Position numbers and translations under genes: made by a program. Source: an uncultured Phaeodactylibacter sp. (lineage in GTDB: Bacteria > Bacteroidota > Bacteroidia > Chitinophagales > Saprospiraceae). Taken from it: a stretch of DNA of 64,000 nucleotides. The notes under the pieces were generated by a model, which searched no databases, had not been told where the DNA came from, and saw only the letters and a list, made by a program, of their open reading frames with translations. Each line of letters opens with the position of its first letter. Within the stretch, counting starts at the first letter, position 1. This document shows positions 35,399 to 44,333 of this stretch, one piece after another. The stretch lies in contig CAJXNH010000004.1 in the NCBI GenBank assembly GCA_913057245.1, forward strand, positions 124,001 to 188,000, given 5' to 3'.

Positions 35399-37720
35399 AT
35401 GAAAATCAATTTTACCCTGATTTTTGCATTCCTGGCCTTCGGACTGGCCGCACAGCCCGTACTGGTCAAGGATATCTACCCCGGAGATGAGTCAAGGCCC
35501 CGGGAATTTGCCGCCTACGGCGATTTGCTGATCTTCCGTGCTGAAGCACCCGACGTTGGTGTAGAGCCCTGGATTACCGATGGTACCGAGGCAGGCACTA
35601 TGATGCTGGGCGACCTCAACCCCGACCCGGAAACTGCCGCTGGCAACTCCAACCCCTCTGATTTCATCGAGTACAATGGCCTGATCTATTTCCAGGCGGA
35701 CAATGGTATCCTTGGCGACGAGCTCTGGGTCACCGACGGCACACCGGAGGGCACCTCCCTGCTCCTCGACATTCAGGAAGGAGAAGAGAACGGACGCCCG
35801 TTTGACTTCGTGAAATTCAATGACCTCCTCTACTTTACCGCAAACGACGGTATAGTCAGCTCAGAGCTCTGGTCCAGCGATGGCACAGCAGCGGGTACCA
35901 ACCTGGTCATCGACATACAGGAAGGCGCAGGCCCCGGCAACCCGAACTTCAAAACTGTAGTCGGCGACAAGATCTACTTCACTGCCAATGACGGCTTGGT
36001 GGGCAACGAGCTATGGGTAACCGATGGCACGGCTGAAGGCACGATGCTCATTAAAGACATCCGCGATGGCGGCAATGCCTCCCCTTCTCAGTATGCTGCC
36101 CTGAACGGTGAAGTCTTCTTCCGGGCAAACGACGGCGAAAACGGCACCGAACTGTGGAAAACAGACGGCACCCCGGAAGGCACCGTGCTGGTGAAAGACA
36201 TCAACCCCGGCGGTAGCAGTTCCAGCCCGAGTGACCTGATTGTCTTTGGCGGGCTAGTCTTTTTTGAGGCCGATGATGGCACTCACGGCGACGAGCTATG
36301 GGTGACCGATGGCACCGAGGCCGGCACTATCATGGTGGAAGACCTCAATAATGGCGACGATGCCAACCCCGGCAACTTTACGGATGTTTTAGGACTCACC
36401 ATGGTTTTTACCGCTGAAGATGATCAAATCGGAGAAGAACTCTTCCAGGTTTTTGTGGAGGAAGAGGGCAATCCGCTGTCTGCCTCGATTGACCTGCTGG
36501 CGGATATCAACCCGGGGCTGGGCAGCTCAGAACCAGATGACATCGTATTTACCGGACACGCACTATACTTCAGTGCCACCACCCCGGAATTCGGGCAGGA
36601 GCTGTACGAATTTCCTGTCGCCGAAGATGAGCCACTGCGTATCTCCGACATCAATCCGGCTGGCGACAGCGATATTGACGACATCATTCAAGTCGGCAAC
36701 CGTTTGTTCTTCGAGGCTACGGACGGTACAACGGGAGATGAACTTTGGACGCTGCCCATCCCACTGCCGGATTTTGTAGCCGAAGTCAACACGGAGCGTA
36801 TTCTCAGTGGAGACACGCTGGACCTGGGCGAGGCGCTGATCAGTACCACGAACACCCAGCAACTGATCCTGCGCAACAACGGCGATGGGACGTTACTCTT
36901 CCCGGCTGAAGACCCTTTCAGTGGAGTCGTAGCCCCGTTCACCCTTACGGTAGATGATAATTTTGAGGGGCAAATCGACCCCAGTATGGCTTTTGCGTTC
37001 CCGGTAAGCTTTACCCCAACTGAGGCAGGTGAATTCTTTGCAGAAGTAACGCTGATTACCAACGACCTCAATGCAACCACCTTCAGCCTGGTCCTGAAAG
37101 GCACGGGTATTGAGCCCACCGCAACTTTGGAAATTACTCAGAATGAGAACTTACTGGAGACCGGCTACACCGTCGATTTCGGCAACGTTGAAGTCGGCAT
37201 GGAATCCGTAGAGCAGTTTGCGATTTCCAACCTGGGTAACGTACCGCTCCTCGTCACCGGCATTGCGCTTGACGACGAAGTCAACTTCTTCGTTACTGAA
37301 ATTCAGGAAAGCATTCCCGCCGGCACGCAGGATACTTTCCTCATCGGTTTCCGGCCCGGTGAAATCAATCCACTGGATGCCACGCTGACCCTGAACACCA
37401 ATGCCAACGAGGGAGGCACTTTCGTCTTCAACCTTACGGGCATCGGCGATATGGAAAGCAGTGTTCGGGACCTGGCAGCCCTGGAGCTAAGCGCTTTCCC
37501 CAACCCGGTCAGCGACCGCCTGAATGTCACCCTGGGCGAAGGCCTGTCCAATGGCACCGCGCGCGTTTACAACGCACAGGGGCAACTGATCTGGACCGAA
37601 GCCGTACCCAACGGCATCCAACAAGTAACCTTCAAAGCCAGCCAACTGGCCAAAGGCACCTACCTGCTCGAACTGCGGGACGGAGAGCGCCGGGGTACGC
37701 TGCGCTTCATGAAGCAATAA
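35399..37720 (+). CDS. ELWxxDGT-repeat protein with choice-of-anchor domain and T9SS sorting domain
   Basis: A surface protein of 773 residues. Signal peptide (MKINFTLIFAFLAFGLAAQ), then about eight ELWxxDGT units (PWITDGTEAGT, DELWVTDGTPEGT, SELWSSDGTAAGT, NELWVTDGTAEGT, TELWKTDGTPEGT, ...) forming a propeller-like domain to residue ~460. It is followed by two ASPM/SPD-2/Hydin-type immunoglobulin repeats (about 470-690: ILRNNGDGTLLF, VDFGNVEVGMESVEQFAISNLGNVPL) and a type A T9SS sorting domain. It lies 20 bases after the lipoprotein gene, so it probably belongs with the SusCD operon. The hairpin after its stop ends the unit. Confidence 0.92.
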   Translation: MKINFTLIFAFLAFGLAAQPVLVKDIYPGDESRPREFAAYGDLLIFRAEAPDVGVEPWITDGTEAGTMMLGDLNPDPETAAGNSNPSDFIEYNGLIYFQADNGILGDELWVTDGTPEGTSLLLDIQEGEENGRPFDFVKFNDLLYFTANDGIVSSELWSSDGTAAGTNLVIDIQEGAGPGNPNFKTVVGDKIYFTANDGLVGNELWVTDGTAEGTMLIKDIRDGGNASPSQYAALNGEVFFRANDGENGTELWKTDGTPEGTVLVKDINPGGSSSSPSDLIVFGGLVFFEADDGTHGDELWVTDGTEAGTIMVEDLNNGDDANPGNFTDVLGLTMVFTAEDDQIGEELFQVFVEEEGNPLSASIDLLADINPGLGSSEPDDIVFTGHALYFSATTPEFGQELYEFPVAEDEPLRISDINPAGDSDIDDIIQVGNRLFFEATDGTTGDELWTLPIPLPDFVAEVNTERILSGDTLDLGEALISTTNTQQLILRNNGDGTLLFPAEDPFSGVVAPFTLTVDDNFEGQIDPSMAFAFPVSFTPTEAGEFFAEVTLITNDLNATTFSLVLKGTGIEPTATLEITQNENLLETGYTVDFGNVEVGMESVEQFAISNLGNVPLLVTGIALDDEVNFFVTEIQESIPAGTQDTFLIGFRPGEINPLDATLTLNTNANEGGTFVFNLTGIGDMESSVRDLAALELSAFPNPVSDRLNVTLGEGLSNGTARVYNAQGQLIWTEAVPNGIQQVTFKASQLAKGTYLLELRDGERRGTLRFMKQ

Positions 37721-37737
37721 ACCTTAACAACATACCG

Positions 37738-37775
37738 AACCACTGCCCGTCAACGTTTTGTTACGGGCAGTGGTT
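37738..37775 (+). terminator. Hairpin ending the first SusCD operon
   Basis: A 13-bp perfect stem, AACCACTGCCCGT (37738-37750) with ACGGGCAGTGGTT (37763-37775), and a 12-base loop. It is followed by AT-rich sequence (AATTAAAT) rather than a true T-run, so termination may be partial. The cytochrome c peroxidase gene begins 10 bases later. Confidence 0.6.
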
Positions 37776-37784
37776 AATTAAATC

Positions 37785-38891
37785 ATGCGATACCTTCCAA
37801 AATACAGCATCCCGTTATTGATTCTGGCTACGCTGGTTGCTCTGGGAGCACGGTACAGCAAGCCAGCCACCGACCTGCGCAACGCCTACAGCCGGCCTGC
37901 AACGGAATGGCCCGCTCCAACCCTGGATTCTAACGGTACTTTCCGGGAACTTGGCCCTTTACCCGCAGTAACCTATCCACCGGATAATCCCTACTCCAAA
38001 GCCAAGGCTGCACTCGGCAAACGACTGTTTTTTGACCCCGTACTGAGCGGTTCCAACCAAATTGCCTGTGCCACCTGCCATGACCCTGAGCTCGGCTGGG
38101 GCGATGGTCGGCGGACTTCCTTTGGGCACGATCGTCAGCTAGGCACGCGCAACGCTCCTACCTTGCTCAATGCCGGGCACTGGGAAACTTTTTTCTGGGA
38201 TGGCAGAGCTGCTACACTGGAAGAGCAGGCCCTTTTCCCGATTCAGGACCCCGTCGAGATGAATCAGGATTTAGCAAGCCTGCCCGCAGAGTTAAGCTCA
38301 GATTCTACCTACCGGCAAAGTTTTCAGGAAGCCTTTGGCAGCCCGGAGGTTACCGTGGAGCGCATTACTCAGGCACTGGCTACCTTTGAGCGGGGTATCC
38401 GCAGCCGTACGAGCCGGTTTGACCGTTTTATGGAAGGCAACTACAGTGCGCTAAACGACGATGAAATTGCCGGTTTGCACCTTTTTCGCACTAAAGCTAA
38501 ATGTATCAATTGCCACAATGGCCCCTTTCTGACCGACCAGCAGTTCCACAATAACGGGCAGTCCCACTTTGGCCGTCCGGGGGAAGACCTCGGCTTGTTC
38601 AACATCACCGGCGACAGCCTGGACATGGGTAAATTCCGGACCCCAAGCCTGAGAGACGTTGCCTTCACAGGCCCTTACCTCCACCACGGCAACATCGTGG
38701 AATTGGATGAAGTCCTCTTTATGTACGATCAGGGGATGCCGCAGATCATACCCAAAAAGCTGGAAGGCACAAGAACGCCTATGCACTCCCCCATCCTGCA
38801 GCCACTCGGGCTCACCGAAACGGAAAGGAATCAACTCAAAGCCTTTCTCCACGCCCTTTCCACCCGCCCCCGCCCCGTAGCCCTGCCGTAG
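37785..38891 (+). CDS. Di-haem cytochrome c peroxidase (MauG/CcpA family)
   Basis: Periplasmic enzyme reducing hydrogen peroxide with electrons from cytochromes, or an oxidase of the MauG/MbnH kind. Two haem-binding sites are visible: CATCH at residues 95-99 and CINCH at 240-244. Family motifs around them are GKRLFFDPVLSGSNQIACATCHDPELGWGDGR, NAPTLLNAGHWETFFWDGRAATLEEQA and KFRTPSLRDVAFTGPYLHHG. An N-terminal hydrophobic segment (about 8-22) anchors or exports it. It is the first of several metal/haem-related genes (37.8-42.5 kb), immediately after the SusCD operon's hairpin. Confidence 0.95.
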   Translation: MRYLPKYSIPLLILATLVALGARYSKPATDLRNAYSRPATEWPAPTLDSNGTFRELGPLPAVTYPPDNPYSKAKAALGKRLFFDPVLSGSNQIACATCHDPELGWGDGRRTSFGHDRQLGTRNAPTLLNAGHWETFFWDGRAATLEEQALFPIQDPVEMNQDLASLPAELSSDSTYRQSFQEAFGSPEVTVERITQALATFERGIRSRTSRFDRFMEGNYSALNDDEIAGLHLFRTKAKCINCHNGPFLTDQQFHNNGQSHFGRPGEDLGLFNITGDSLDMGKFRTPSLRDVAFTGPYLHHGNIVELDEVLFMYDQGMPQIIPKKLEGTRTPMHSPILQPLGLTETERNQLKAFLHALSTRPRPVALP

Positions 38892-38986
38892 ACAGGAAAA
38901 AACATGATTTATATCACCACTGTATATGACAAGGGTTAGTGCCTCGTTATTAGCGGCACCCTACCTTTCCGGGAAAAGCAGAACCC

Positions 38987-39760
38987 ATGAGAAAGACCTT
39001 TGTATTTTTATTGGCGGTACTGACCCTGCAACTGGGCAATACACAGGTAAAAATGATCCTTACCCAACAGGAAGGTGCCACCCTCGCCCGTATGGCGGAG
39101 GAAGAAAAACTTGCCTACGATGTATATATGGACATGGCAGAACTCTTCGAAGCCCAGGCCTTTACGCAAATTGCCGCAGCGGAACAACGCCACCTGGAAA
39201 TGATCAAACAGCTGGCTGACCGCTACGGCATCAAAATGTCGAAAGCCGTGCGCTCGGGCGAAAGAGGGTTGTTTGATGATGCTGCATTGCAACAGTCCTA
39301 TCTCGACCTGACTCAAAAAGGCCAGCAATCCCTTACCGCTGCCTTCCAGGTAGGTGCGCTGATTGAAGAGATGGATATCAGAGATTTGAAAACAGCCATT
39401 GCTGAAACTGAATATACCAACCTGAAAGCTACCTACACCCGCCTGATGGAAGCTTCGAATAACCACCTCGTTGCTTTTTCTCAGCACCTCGAAAATGCAG
39501 GCGAAGCCTATGTGCCCAGCTACATCACCACGGCTGACTACGATGCCATCATGAGGGGTGCCACGAAAGCCTGCCAGCCGGGCAAAAATCAGCAAGGCTG
39601 CAAGGGAAAGAGTCAGCAGGGCTGTAAAGGCAACAAACAAAAAGCAGAGGCTGGCTGCGCAGGCAAACAGGCGGGGCAATCCGGCAAAGCTTGCTGCAGC
39701 GGCAAAAAAGGGCAGGGAGCAGGTGGCTGTCAGGGGAAAAAGTCAGACCTTAAGCCATAA
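38987..39760 (+). CDS. DUF2202 ferritin-like protein with a Cys/Gly/Lys-rich tail
   Basis: A signal-like N-terminus (MRKTFVFLLAVLTLQLGN) is followed by a DUF2202 four-helix domain (about residues 25-185) with its conserved acidic motif EEEKLAYDVYMDMAELFEAQAFTQIAAAEQRH, similar to ferritin-like carriers with E-x6-Y and E-x-x-H metal ligands. The last ~65 residues are unusual: low-complexity (G/A)C(K/A/Q)GK-type repeats with seven cysteines and many lysines and glycines. The tail looks suited to metal or haem coordination or to disulfide cross-linking (inference). It sits between a di-haem peroxidase and a TolC gene. Confidence 0.88.
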   Translation: MRKTFVFLLAVLTLQLGNTQVKMILTQQEGATLARMAEEEKLAYDVYMDMAELFEAQAFTQIAAAEQRHLEMIKQLADRYGIKMSKAVRSGERGLFDDAALQQSYLDLTQKGQQSLTAAFQVGALIEEMDIRDLKTAIAETEYTNLKATYTRLMEASNNHLVAFSQHLENAGEAYVPSYITTADYDAIMRGATKACQPGKNQQGCKGKSQQGCKGNKQKAEAGCAGKQAGQSGKACCSGKKGQGAGGCQGKKSDLKP

Positions 39761-39784
39761 AAATAAGGCAACGACACCTTACAA

Positions 39785-39820
39785 AATGCCCTTTTTCTGA
39801 AGCTTCGGAAAAAGGGCATT
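39785..39820 (+). terminator. Strong hairpin after the DUF2202 gene
   Basis: A 13-bp perfect stem, AATGCCCTTTTTC (39785-39797) with GAAAAAGGGCATT (39808-39820), and a 10-base loop that is itself largely palindromic. It ends in the T/A of a following TACTTTTG (39820-39827), a -7 match for the tolC-like gene at 39854. Confidence 0.7.
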
Positions 39821-39853
39821 ACTTTTGTAGCGAGATCAACGTCCAAACGAACC

Positions 39854-41080
39854 ATGAAAACGAATGCCTCACGACTCCTGAGCCTCCTACCAGCCTTACT
39901 GCTTTCAATACTTAACACAGGTACTTTAGCGGCACAGGCCAGCTTTCCGGTAAATCTTGAAGAAGCGATGGCTATTGCCCAACGGAATTACCCTGAGCTC
40001 AAACGGGACCAAAAAGCACTGGAACAGCTTCAGGCGCTGATGGGCACGGCACGCCCCAGTAATTCCATCCAGCTGTTTATGGCAGGAGGCATGGTGGACC
40101 CGGACAACCCCGCTACCGGTTTGCATAGCGCTGGCTTTCTCAAGGCATTCGACTGGCCGGGCACGACAAAAATGCGGGAGGAAGCGCTCCGGGAAGCCGT
40201 TCTGCTGGGCAACGCGGAGTTAGAACTGACCAACTGGGAATTGCGGCGGGAAGTATCCAAAGCCTACTACCAGCTGATATTCACCAAGAATCTTCAGCAG
40301 CACTACCGGGAGAAGCAAGAGCTGATGAGCCGGCTCGTGGATTTAGCACAAGCCAGGTTTGAATTTGGTGAAACCGGTAAAGTGCCTGTACTCTCTGCCA
40401 CCAGCAAGCAAAAACAGGCCAGCCTCGAACAAAAAGAAGCACAGAAAGCCTACGATCTTGCTCATACCCTTTTTAACAACTGGCTGCACTCCGATTCCGT
40501 TTTTTACGCCTTGCCCGACTCCCTGCCCTTGCCTGTCCCCACCCCCAACTGGTATGTCAGCGGCGGCCACCCTCACCTGCTTAAAAAGCAGCAGGAAGTG
40601 CGGTTGGCAGAAGCTCAAATCACAAGGGAGCGCAGTCAGCTGATGCCCAAAATCCTGGCTGGCGGGCAGCTGCAAATGATTAACGAAACCCTGCCTTTCC
40701 TGGGCTATCAGCTGGGGCTCAGCCTGCCCATTAGCCGCAAAGCCATACAGTCCAGAATAGAAGGTGCTGAAAAAGCAGTCGCTGTTCAGGAGGCCGAGCT
40801 CGATGCCACCGAAAGGGCATTGGAGAATAGAAGGCGGGAACTGACGACCCTGTTTCTGGCTCAGAAGAACCTGCTGGAATTCTCAAAAAAAGAACTCCTC
40901 CCTTTGGCCGATGAGCAGATCCGATCGGCAGAAGCGGCCTATGAAAGTGGTGCCGTAGACTATCACGACTACATCGTCAACCTCGAACAGGGCCTGCAAA
41001 CCAAACTCGAATGGATTTATAACTTAAGGGACTACCACTTGCTCCGCCTGGAACTGGAGTTCCTGAGTGGACGCCGGTAA
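39854..41080 (+). CDS. TolC-family outer-membrane efflux protein
   Basis: Signal peptide to about residue 30 (..LAAQA), then the duplicated TolC helical repeat: LEEAMAIAQRNYPELKRDQKALEQLQALMGTARPS in the first half and a matching coiled-coil/outer-membrane region in the second (LPFLGYQLGLSLPISRKAIQSRIEGAEKAV...). Length 408 aa is short but normal for Bacteroidota CusC/CzcC-type members. No inner-membrane RND pump or membrane-fusion protein gene is adjacent, so its partner must be elsewhere. A Bacteroidota -7 box (39820-39827) lies 26 bases before the ATG. Confidence 0.92.
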   Translation: MKTNASRLLSLLPALLLSILNTGTLAAQASFPVNLEEAMAIAQRNYPELKRDQKALEQLQALMGTARPSNSIQLFMAGGMVDPDNPATGLHSAGFLKAFDWPGTTKMREEALREAVLLGNAELELTNWELRREVSKAYYQLIFTKNLQQHYREKQELMSRLVDLAQARFEFGETGKVPVLSATSKQKQASLEQKEAQKAYDLAHTLFNNWLHSDSVFYALPDSLPLPVPTPNWYVSGGHPHLLKKQQEVRLAEAQITRERSQLMPKILAGGQLQMINETLPFLGYQLGLSLPISRKAIQSRIEGAEKAVAVQEAELDATERALENRRRELTTLFLAQKNLLEFSKKELLPLADEQIRSAEAAYESGAVDYHDYIVNLEQGLQTKLEWIYNLRDYHLLRLELEFLSGRR

Positions 41081-41201
41081 AGCCGCCCTCCCAGCGCTCA
41101 CTGTGACTGCGCCCATTGGAAAATCGCGTATTAATGACCACTCAATCCACCCTGATTTTTTGTTGAAAAAACAGTTTTAATTACCTTACTTCCCACTAAG
41201 G

Positions 41202-41246
41202 GACTGTGTTGGGGATTCGCTCCAAAAGTGAAATCCCAACACAGTC
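41202..41246 (+). promoter_or_regulatory. Long hairpin directly upstream of the haem-binding protein gene
   Basis: GACTGTGTTGGG (41202-41213) pairs perfectly with CCCAACACAGTC (41235-41246); the loop can add a further GATT/AATC pairing. It ends 14 bases before the ATG at 41261. No T-run follows, so it is either a weak terminator for the TolC gene or a leader structure for the downstream haem/metal genes. Confidence 0.5.
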
Positions 41247-41260
41247 TAAAACCAATTGCC

Positions 41261-41797
41261 ATGTCTACACTTGTTAAGCGAATACTCCTAGGATTGCTCG
41301 GCGCCTTTGTGGTGCTTCAGTTTTTCCAGATCGATAAGGCCAACCCGACTGCTCCCAACGGGCAAGACCTGATTGCGGCTGTGCAACCTCCGCAGGATGT
41401 GGTACAGCTGTTGAAAGATGCCTGCTACGATTGCCATTCCTACCACACCACCTACCCCTGGTATGCCAACGTACAACCCGTTGGCTGGTGGCTGAAGGGC
41501 CATGTGGACGAAGGCCGGGAACATTTAAATTTCTCTACCTGGACCGCCTACGACGCGGAGAAGCGCGCCCATAAGGCAGAGGAATGTGCCGAAGAAGTGG
41601 AGGAAGGGCATATGCCCCTGAAAGCCTACCCGCTCACCCATGCGGAAGCCCGCCTTTCGGACGAGCAACGCAGCCGCCTCGTGACCTGGTTCAGCGCATT
41701 GGCCGACGACCGGGATATTTCAAAGCGTATCCGCGAAAAAGCCCCGGAAAAAAGCCCCGGGCCGGCGCTTCAGCACCAGGATATGCCCACCGAATAA
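41261..41797 (+). CDS. Haem-binding domain protein (Haem_bd family)
   Basis: The chosen start (ATG 41261) leads straight into an N-terminal membrane anchor (VKRILLGLLGAFVVLQFF); an in-frame GTG at 41228 lies inside a hairpin and is rejected. The haem motif CYDCH is at residues 55-59, followed by the family signature S-x-x-T-x-YPWYANVQPVGWWLKGHVDEGREHLNFSTW. The protein would sit in the periplasm, anchored to the inner membrane. Function is unproven; it is probably an electron-transfer cytochrome. The VIT1-family gene follows within 9 bases. Confidence 0.92.
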   Translation: MSTLVKRILLGLLGAFVVLQFFQIDKANPTAPNGQDLIAAVQPPQDVVQLLKDACYDCHSYHTTYPWYANVQPVGWWLKGHVDEGREHLNFSTWTAYDAEKRAHKAEECAEEVEEGHMPLKAYPLTHAEARLSDEQRSRLVTWFSALADDRDISKRIREKAPEKSPGPALQHQDMPTE

Positions 41798-41806
41798 CCG
41801 CATGTG

Positions 41807-42526
41807 ATGGAAGCAGCACCCAATGCCCCTAATTTCCTACAAAGGCATCAGGACTACCTGGGCGAATTTGTCTACGGCGGTATTGATGGCAGCGTGACCA
41901 CTTTTGCGGTGGTTGCCGGCTCCGTTGGGGCAGGGCTGGACAGCTCTGTGATTCTCATCCTTGGTTTCGCCAACTTGCTGGCAGATGGGTTCTCCATGTC
42001 TGTGGGAGCCTACCTTTCGGCAAAATCTGAAGCCCATAACTACAATAAGCATAAAAATGTAGAATACTGGGAGATTGAAAACATGCCCGAAGAAGAGCGG
42101 GAGGAAGTCCGGGAAATCTACCGCCAAAAAGGCTTTGAAGGCCCACTACTGGAGCAGGTGGTGGACATCCTCACCGCTGACAAGGACCGTTGGGTGGATG
42201 TAATGATGAAAGAGGAGCTGTTCATGATGGAGCAACGCCGGTCACCTCTGGCCATTGGCGCCGTAACCTATGTGGCGTTTATCCTGGTGGGGTTCATCCC
42301 GCTGGCTTTGTATCTTTATGATTACTTTTTTCCCTTTGCCGGCGATTTGTTTTGGACTACCTGTGCGCTGACCTGCCTGGGGTTTGCCACTGTGGGCGGA
42401 CTGAAAAGCTACGTCACTGAAACCTCTATTTGGAAAGGCGTGCTGGAAACACTAGCCCTGGGGGCACTGGCTGCCGGTGTCGCCTACTGGGTTGGGGACG
42501 TACTGGAGCGTATTATTGTTGGATAA
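41807..42526 (+). CDS. VIT1/CCC1-family Fe(II)/Mn(II) transporter
   Basis: Inner-membrane transporter of about 239 residues. The family's first helix contains [26 protein letters not shown], followed by [25 protein letters not shown] with the conserved metal-binding acidic residues, a cytosolic helical metal-binding domain rich in Glu (about 85-145: [17 protein letters not shown]), and three C-terminal helices. Members export or sequester iron and manganese. ATG at 41807 is preferred to the overlapping GTG at 41804. Its neighbours (haem-binding cytochrome, DUF2202, TolC) suggest a shared role in metal handling. Confidence 0.94.
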   Translation: MEAAPNAPNFLQRHQDYLGEFVYGGIDGSVTTFAVVAGSVGAGLDSSVILILGFANLLADGFSMSVGAYLSAKSEAHNYNKHKNVEYWEIENMPEEEREEVREIYRQKGFEGPLLEQVVDILTADKDRWVDVMMKEELFMMEQRRSPLAIGAVTYVAFILVGFIPLALYLYDYFFPFAGDLFWTTCALTCLGFATVGGLKSYVTETSIWKGVLETLALGALAAGVAYWVGDVLERIIVG

Positions 42527-42538
42527 ACTGCCGTTACT

Positions 42539-44266
42539 ATGTTTGAAAAACTACTACCCTACGACACTGCTCACCTCATCCTGCGCAGCTACCAGCAATA
42601 CTACTATAACTACAAGCGTGTTACCAAACGCGCCCAGATCCGCTTCGAGCACCGCGACTGGAGGGGCATGCAGGCGGATGCCCGCGAACGGCTCACCCTT
42701 TACCGGGATCAGGTGGGCAAAACCACCAAGGAAGTCGTCAAATTACTGGGCAGCTTATCGAGTGATGACGACACCTGGAAAAAAATCAAGCAATACTACC
42801 TGGAGGAAGTCAGCAATTTTGCCACACGGAATATTGCGGAGACTTTCTACAATTCCATTTTCAGGCATAGCCACCGGGGCCTTAGTGTCGACAAAGACCT
42901 CATGTTTGTCCTTGCAACGGCTACTTACCGGGAGTTCCGCTCTACCATACCTATCCATCAGACATTCTTCCTGATTGAACCTCTGGAACATATTTTCCGG
43001 CAAGTCTTCCACTTTTTCACCTTTGATGCTCAATGGGAAGACATGGAGCGGGACATTCAGTACATCTGCGATACCTTACGGGAAAGCCTAACCCCCGGAG
43101 AATTGCCCCGCCACGCCCGCATTGAATTGCTCAAGTCGGTATTTTACCGCAACAAAGGCGCCTATATCGTGGGCAGGCTGCACCTGGAAGACCGGATTAC
43201 GCCATTTATCATCCCCCTGCTGCATAAGGAAAATGGCATTTTTGCAGATGCACTCCTGCTCGACTACAACGATGTATCCTCCATCTTCAGCTACAACCGG
43301 TCCTACTTTCTCGTTGACGTGGATATTGTCAGCGAAACCGTCGACTTCCTGAAATCCATACTGCCTACCAAGAGCCTGGGCGAACTCTACAACTCCATTG
43401 GGTTCGAAAAACACGGTAAAACCGTCCTTTACCGGGACTACCTGCGGCACATGGAGCGCACCCTAGATAAATTTGACCACGCCCCCGGTATCAAAGGGAT
43501 GGTGATGGCGGTTTTCACCACGCCCTCCTACAACATGGTCTTCAAAGTGATCAAAGACCGCTTCGCTGCGCCGAAGCAGGTAACAGAAGATGAGGTGAAG
43601 CGGAAGTACGAAATGGTCTTCTTCCACGACCGGGTGGGGCGCATGGCAGACAGCCACGTCTTTGAGCAGTTCCTGTTTGAGCGGTCGCGGTTTTCGGAGG
43701 AACTCCTGCAGTACCTCATGGAGGAAGCCCCTTCCAAGGTCAAAATCAAAGGCGATATCGTGGAGATCAGGCACCTCTATATTGAGAAAAAGATGATCCC
43801 GCTCAACCTCTTCCTCGATCAGGCTACAACAGAGGAAGCAGAGGAGGTTATCAACGACTACGGCAAAGCCATCAAGCAACTGGCCGCGGTCAATATTTTC
43901 CCGGGAGACATGCTGCTCAAAAACTTTGGCGTCACACGCCTGAAGCGGGTCGTCTTTTACGACTACGACGAAATTGGCCCGCTAACCGATTACAACTTCC
44001 GGCGGATCCCCGAGGCCGAAACCTACGAAGAGGAACTCTCCTCAGAGCCTTTCTACTCGGTAGGCCCAAATGACATTTTCCCGGAGGAGTTCCGGCGTTT
44101 CCTGATTGGGCGGCGCGACATCAGGGATATTTTTTACCGCCTGCATGGCGACCTGTACGATGTTGGTTTCTGGATTGATACCCAGAAGAAGCTCGAAGCA
44201 GGCTACCTCTTTGACGTATTCCCCTACCGGCAACGGCTGCGGTTTGCCAAACGCTACCCAAGGTAA
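42539..44266 (+). CDS. aceK: Isocitrate dehydrogenase kinase/phosphatase
   Basis: Bifunctional regulator that phosphorylates and dephosphorylates isocitrate dehydrogenase, switching carbon between the citrate cycle and glyoxylate shunt. The 575-residue protein has the AceK regulatory N-terminus and a kinase-like C-terminus: ATP-binding VFTTPSYNMVFKVIKDRF (about residues 322-339), the phosphatase loop HDRVGRMADSHVFE (about 361-375, whose Asp is essential in E. coli), catalytic NIFPGDMLLKNFGVTR (about 451-466) and FYDYDEIGPLTDYNFR (about 473-488). All catalytic motifs are intact. No aceA or aceB is adjacent. It begins 12 bases after the VIT1-type gene and may share its transcript. Confidence 0.95.
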   Translation: MFEKLLPYDTAHLILRSYQQYYYNYKRVTKRAQIRFEHRDWRGMQADARERLTLYRDQVGKTTKEVVKLLGSLSSDDDTWKKIKQYYLEEVSNFATRNIAETFYNSIFRHSHRGLSVDKDLMFVLATATYREFRSTIPIHQTFFLIEPLEHIFRQVFHFFTFDAQWEDMERDIQYICDTLRESLTPGELPRHARIELLKSVFYRNKGAYIVGRLHLEDRITPFIIPLLHKENGIFADALLLDYNDVSSIFSYNRSYFLVDVDIVSETVDFLKSILPTKSLGELYNSIGFEKHGKTVLYRDYLRHMERTLDKFDHAPGIKGMVMAVFTTPSYNMVFKVIKDRFAAPKQVTEDEVKRKYEMVFFHDRVGRMADSHVFEQFLFERSRFSEELLQYLMEEAPSKVKIKGDIVEIRHLYIEKKMIPLNLFLDQATTEEAEEVINDYGKAIKQLAAVNIFPGDMLLKNFGVTRLKRVVFYDYDEIGPLTDYNFRRIPEAETYEEELSSEPFYSVGPNDIFPEEFRRFLIGRRDIRDIFYRLHGDLYDVGFWIDTQKKLEAGYLFDVFPYRQRLRFAKRYPR

Positions 44267-44333
44267 GAATCAGAGCTCCACTTTCACCCCATGCTAACTG
44301 ACCATTTAACAAACCAATTAATACCTTCATAAC

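Noticed and set aside
39008..39679. A 223-codon minus-strand frame rich in cysteine.
   Set aside because: Antisense to the DUF2202 gene; apparent composition comes from its repeats.
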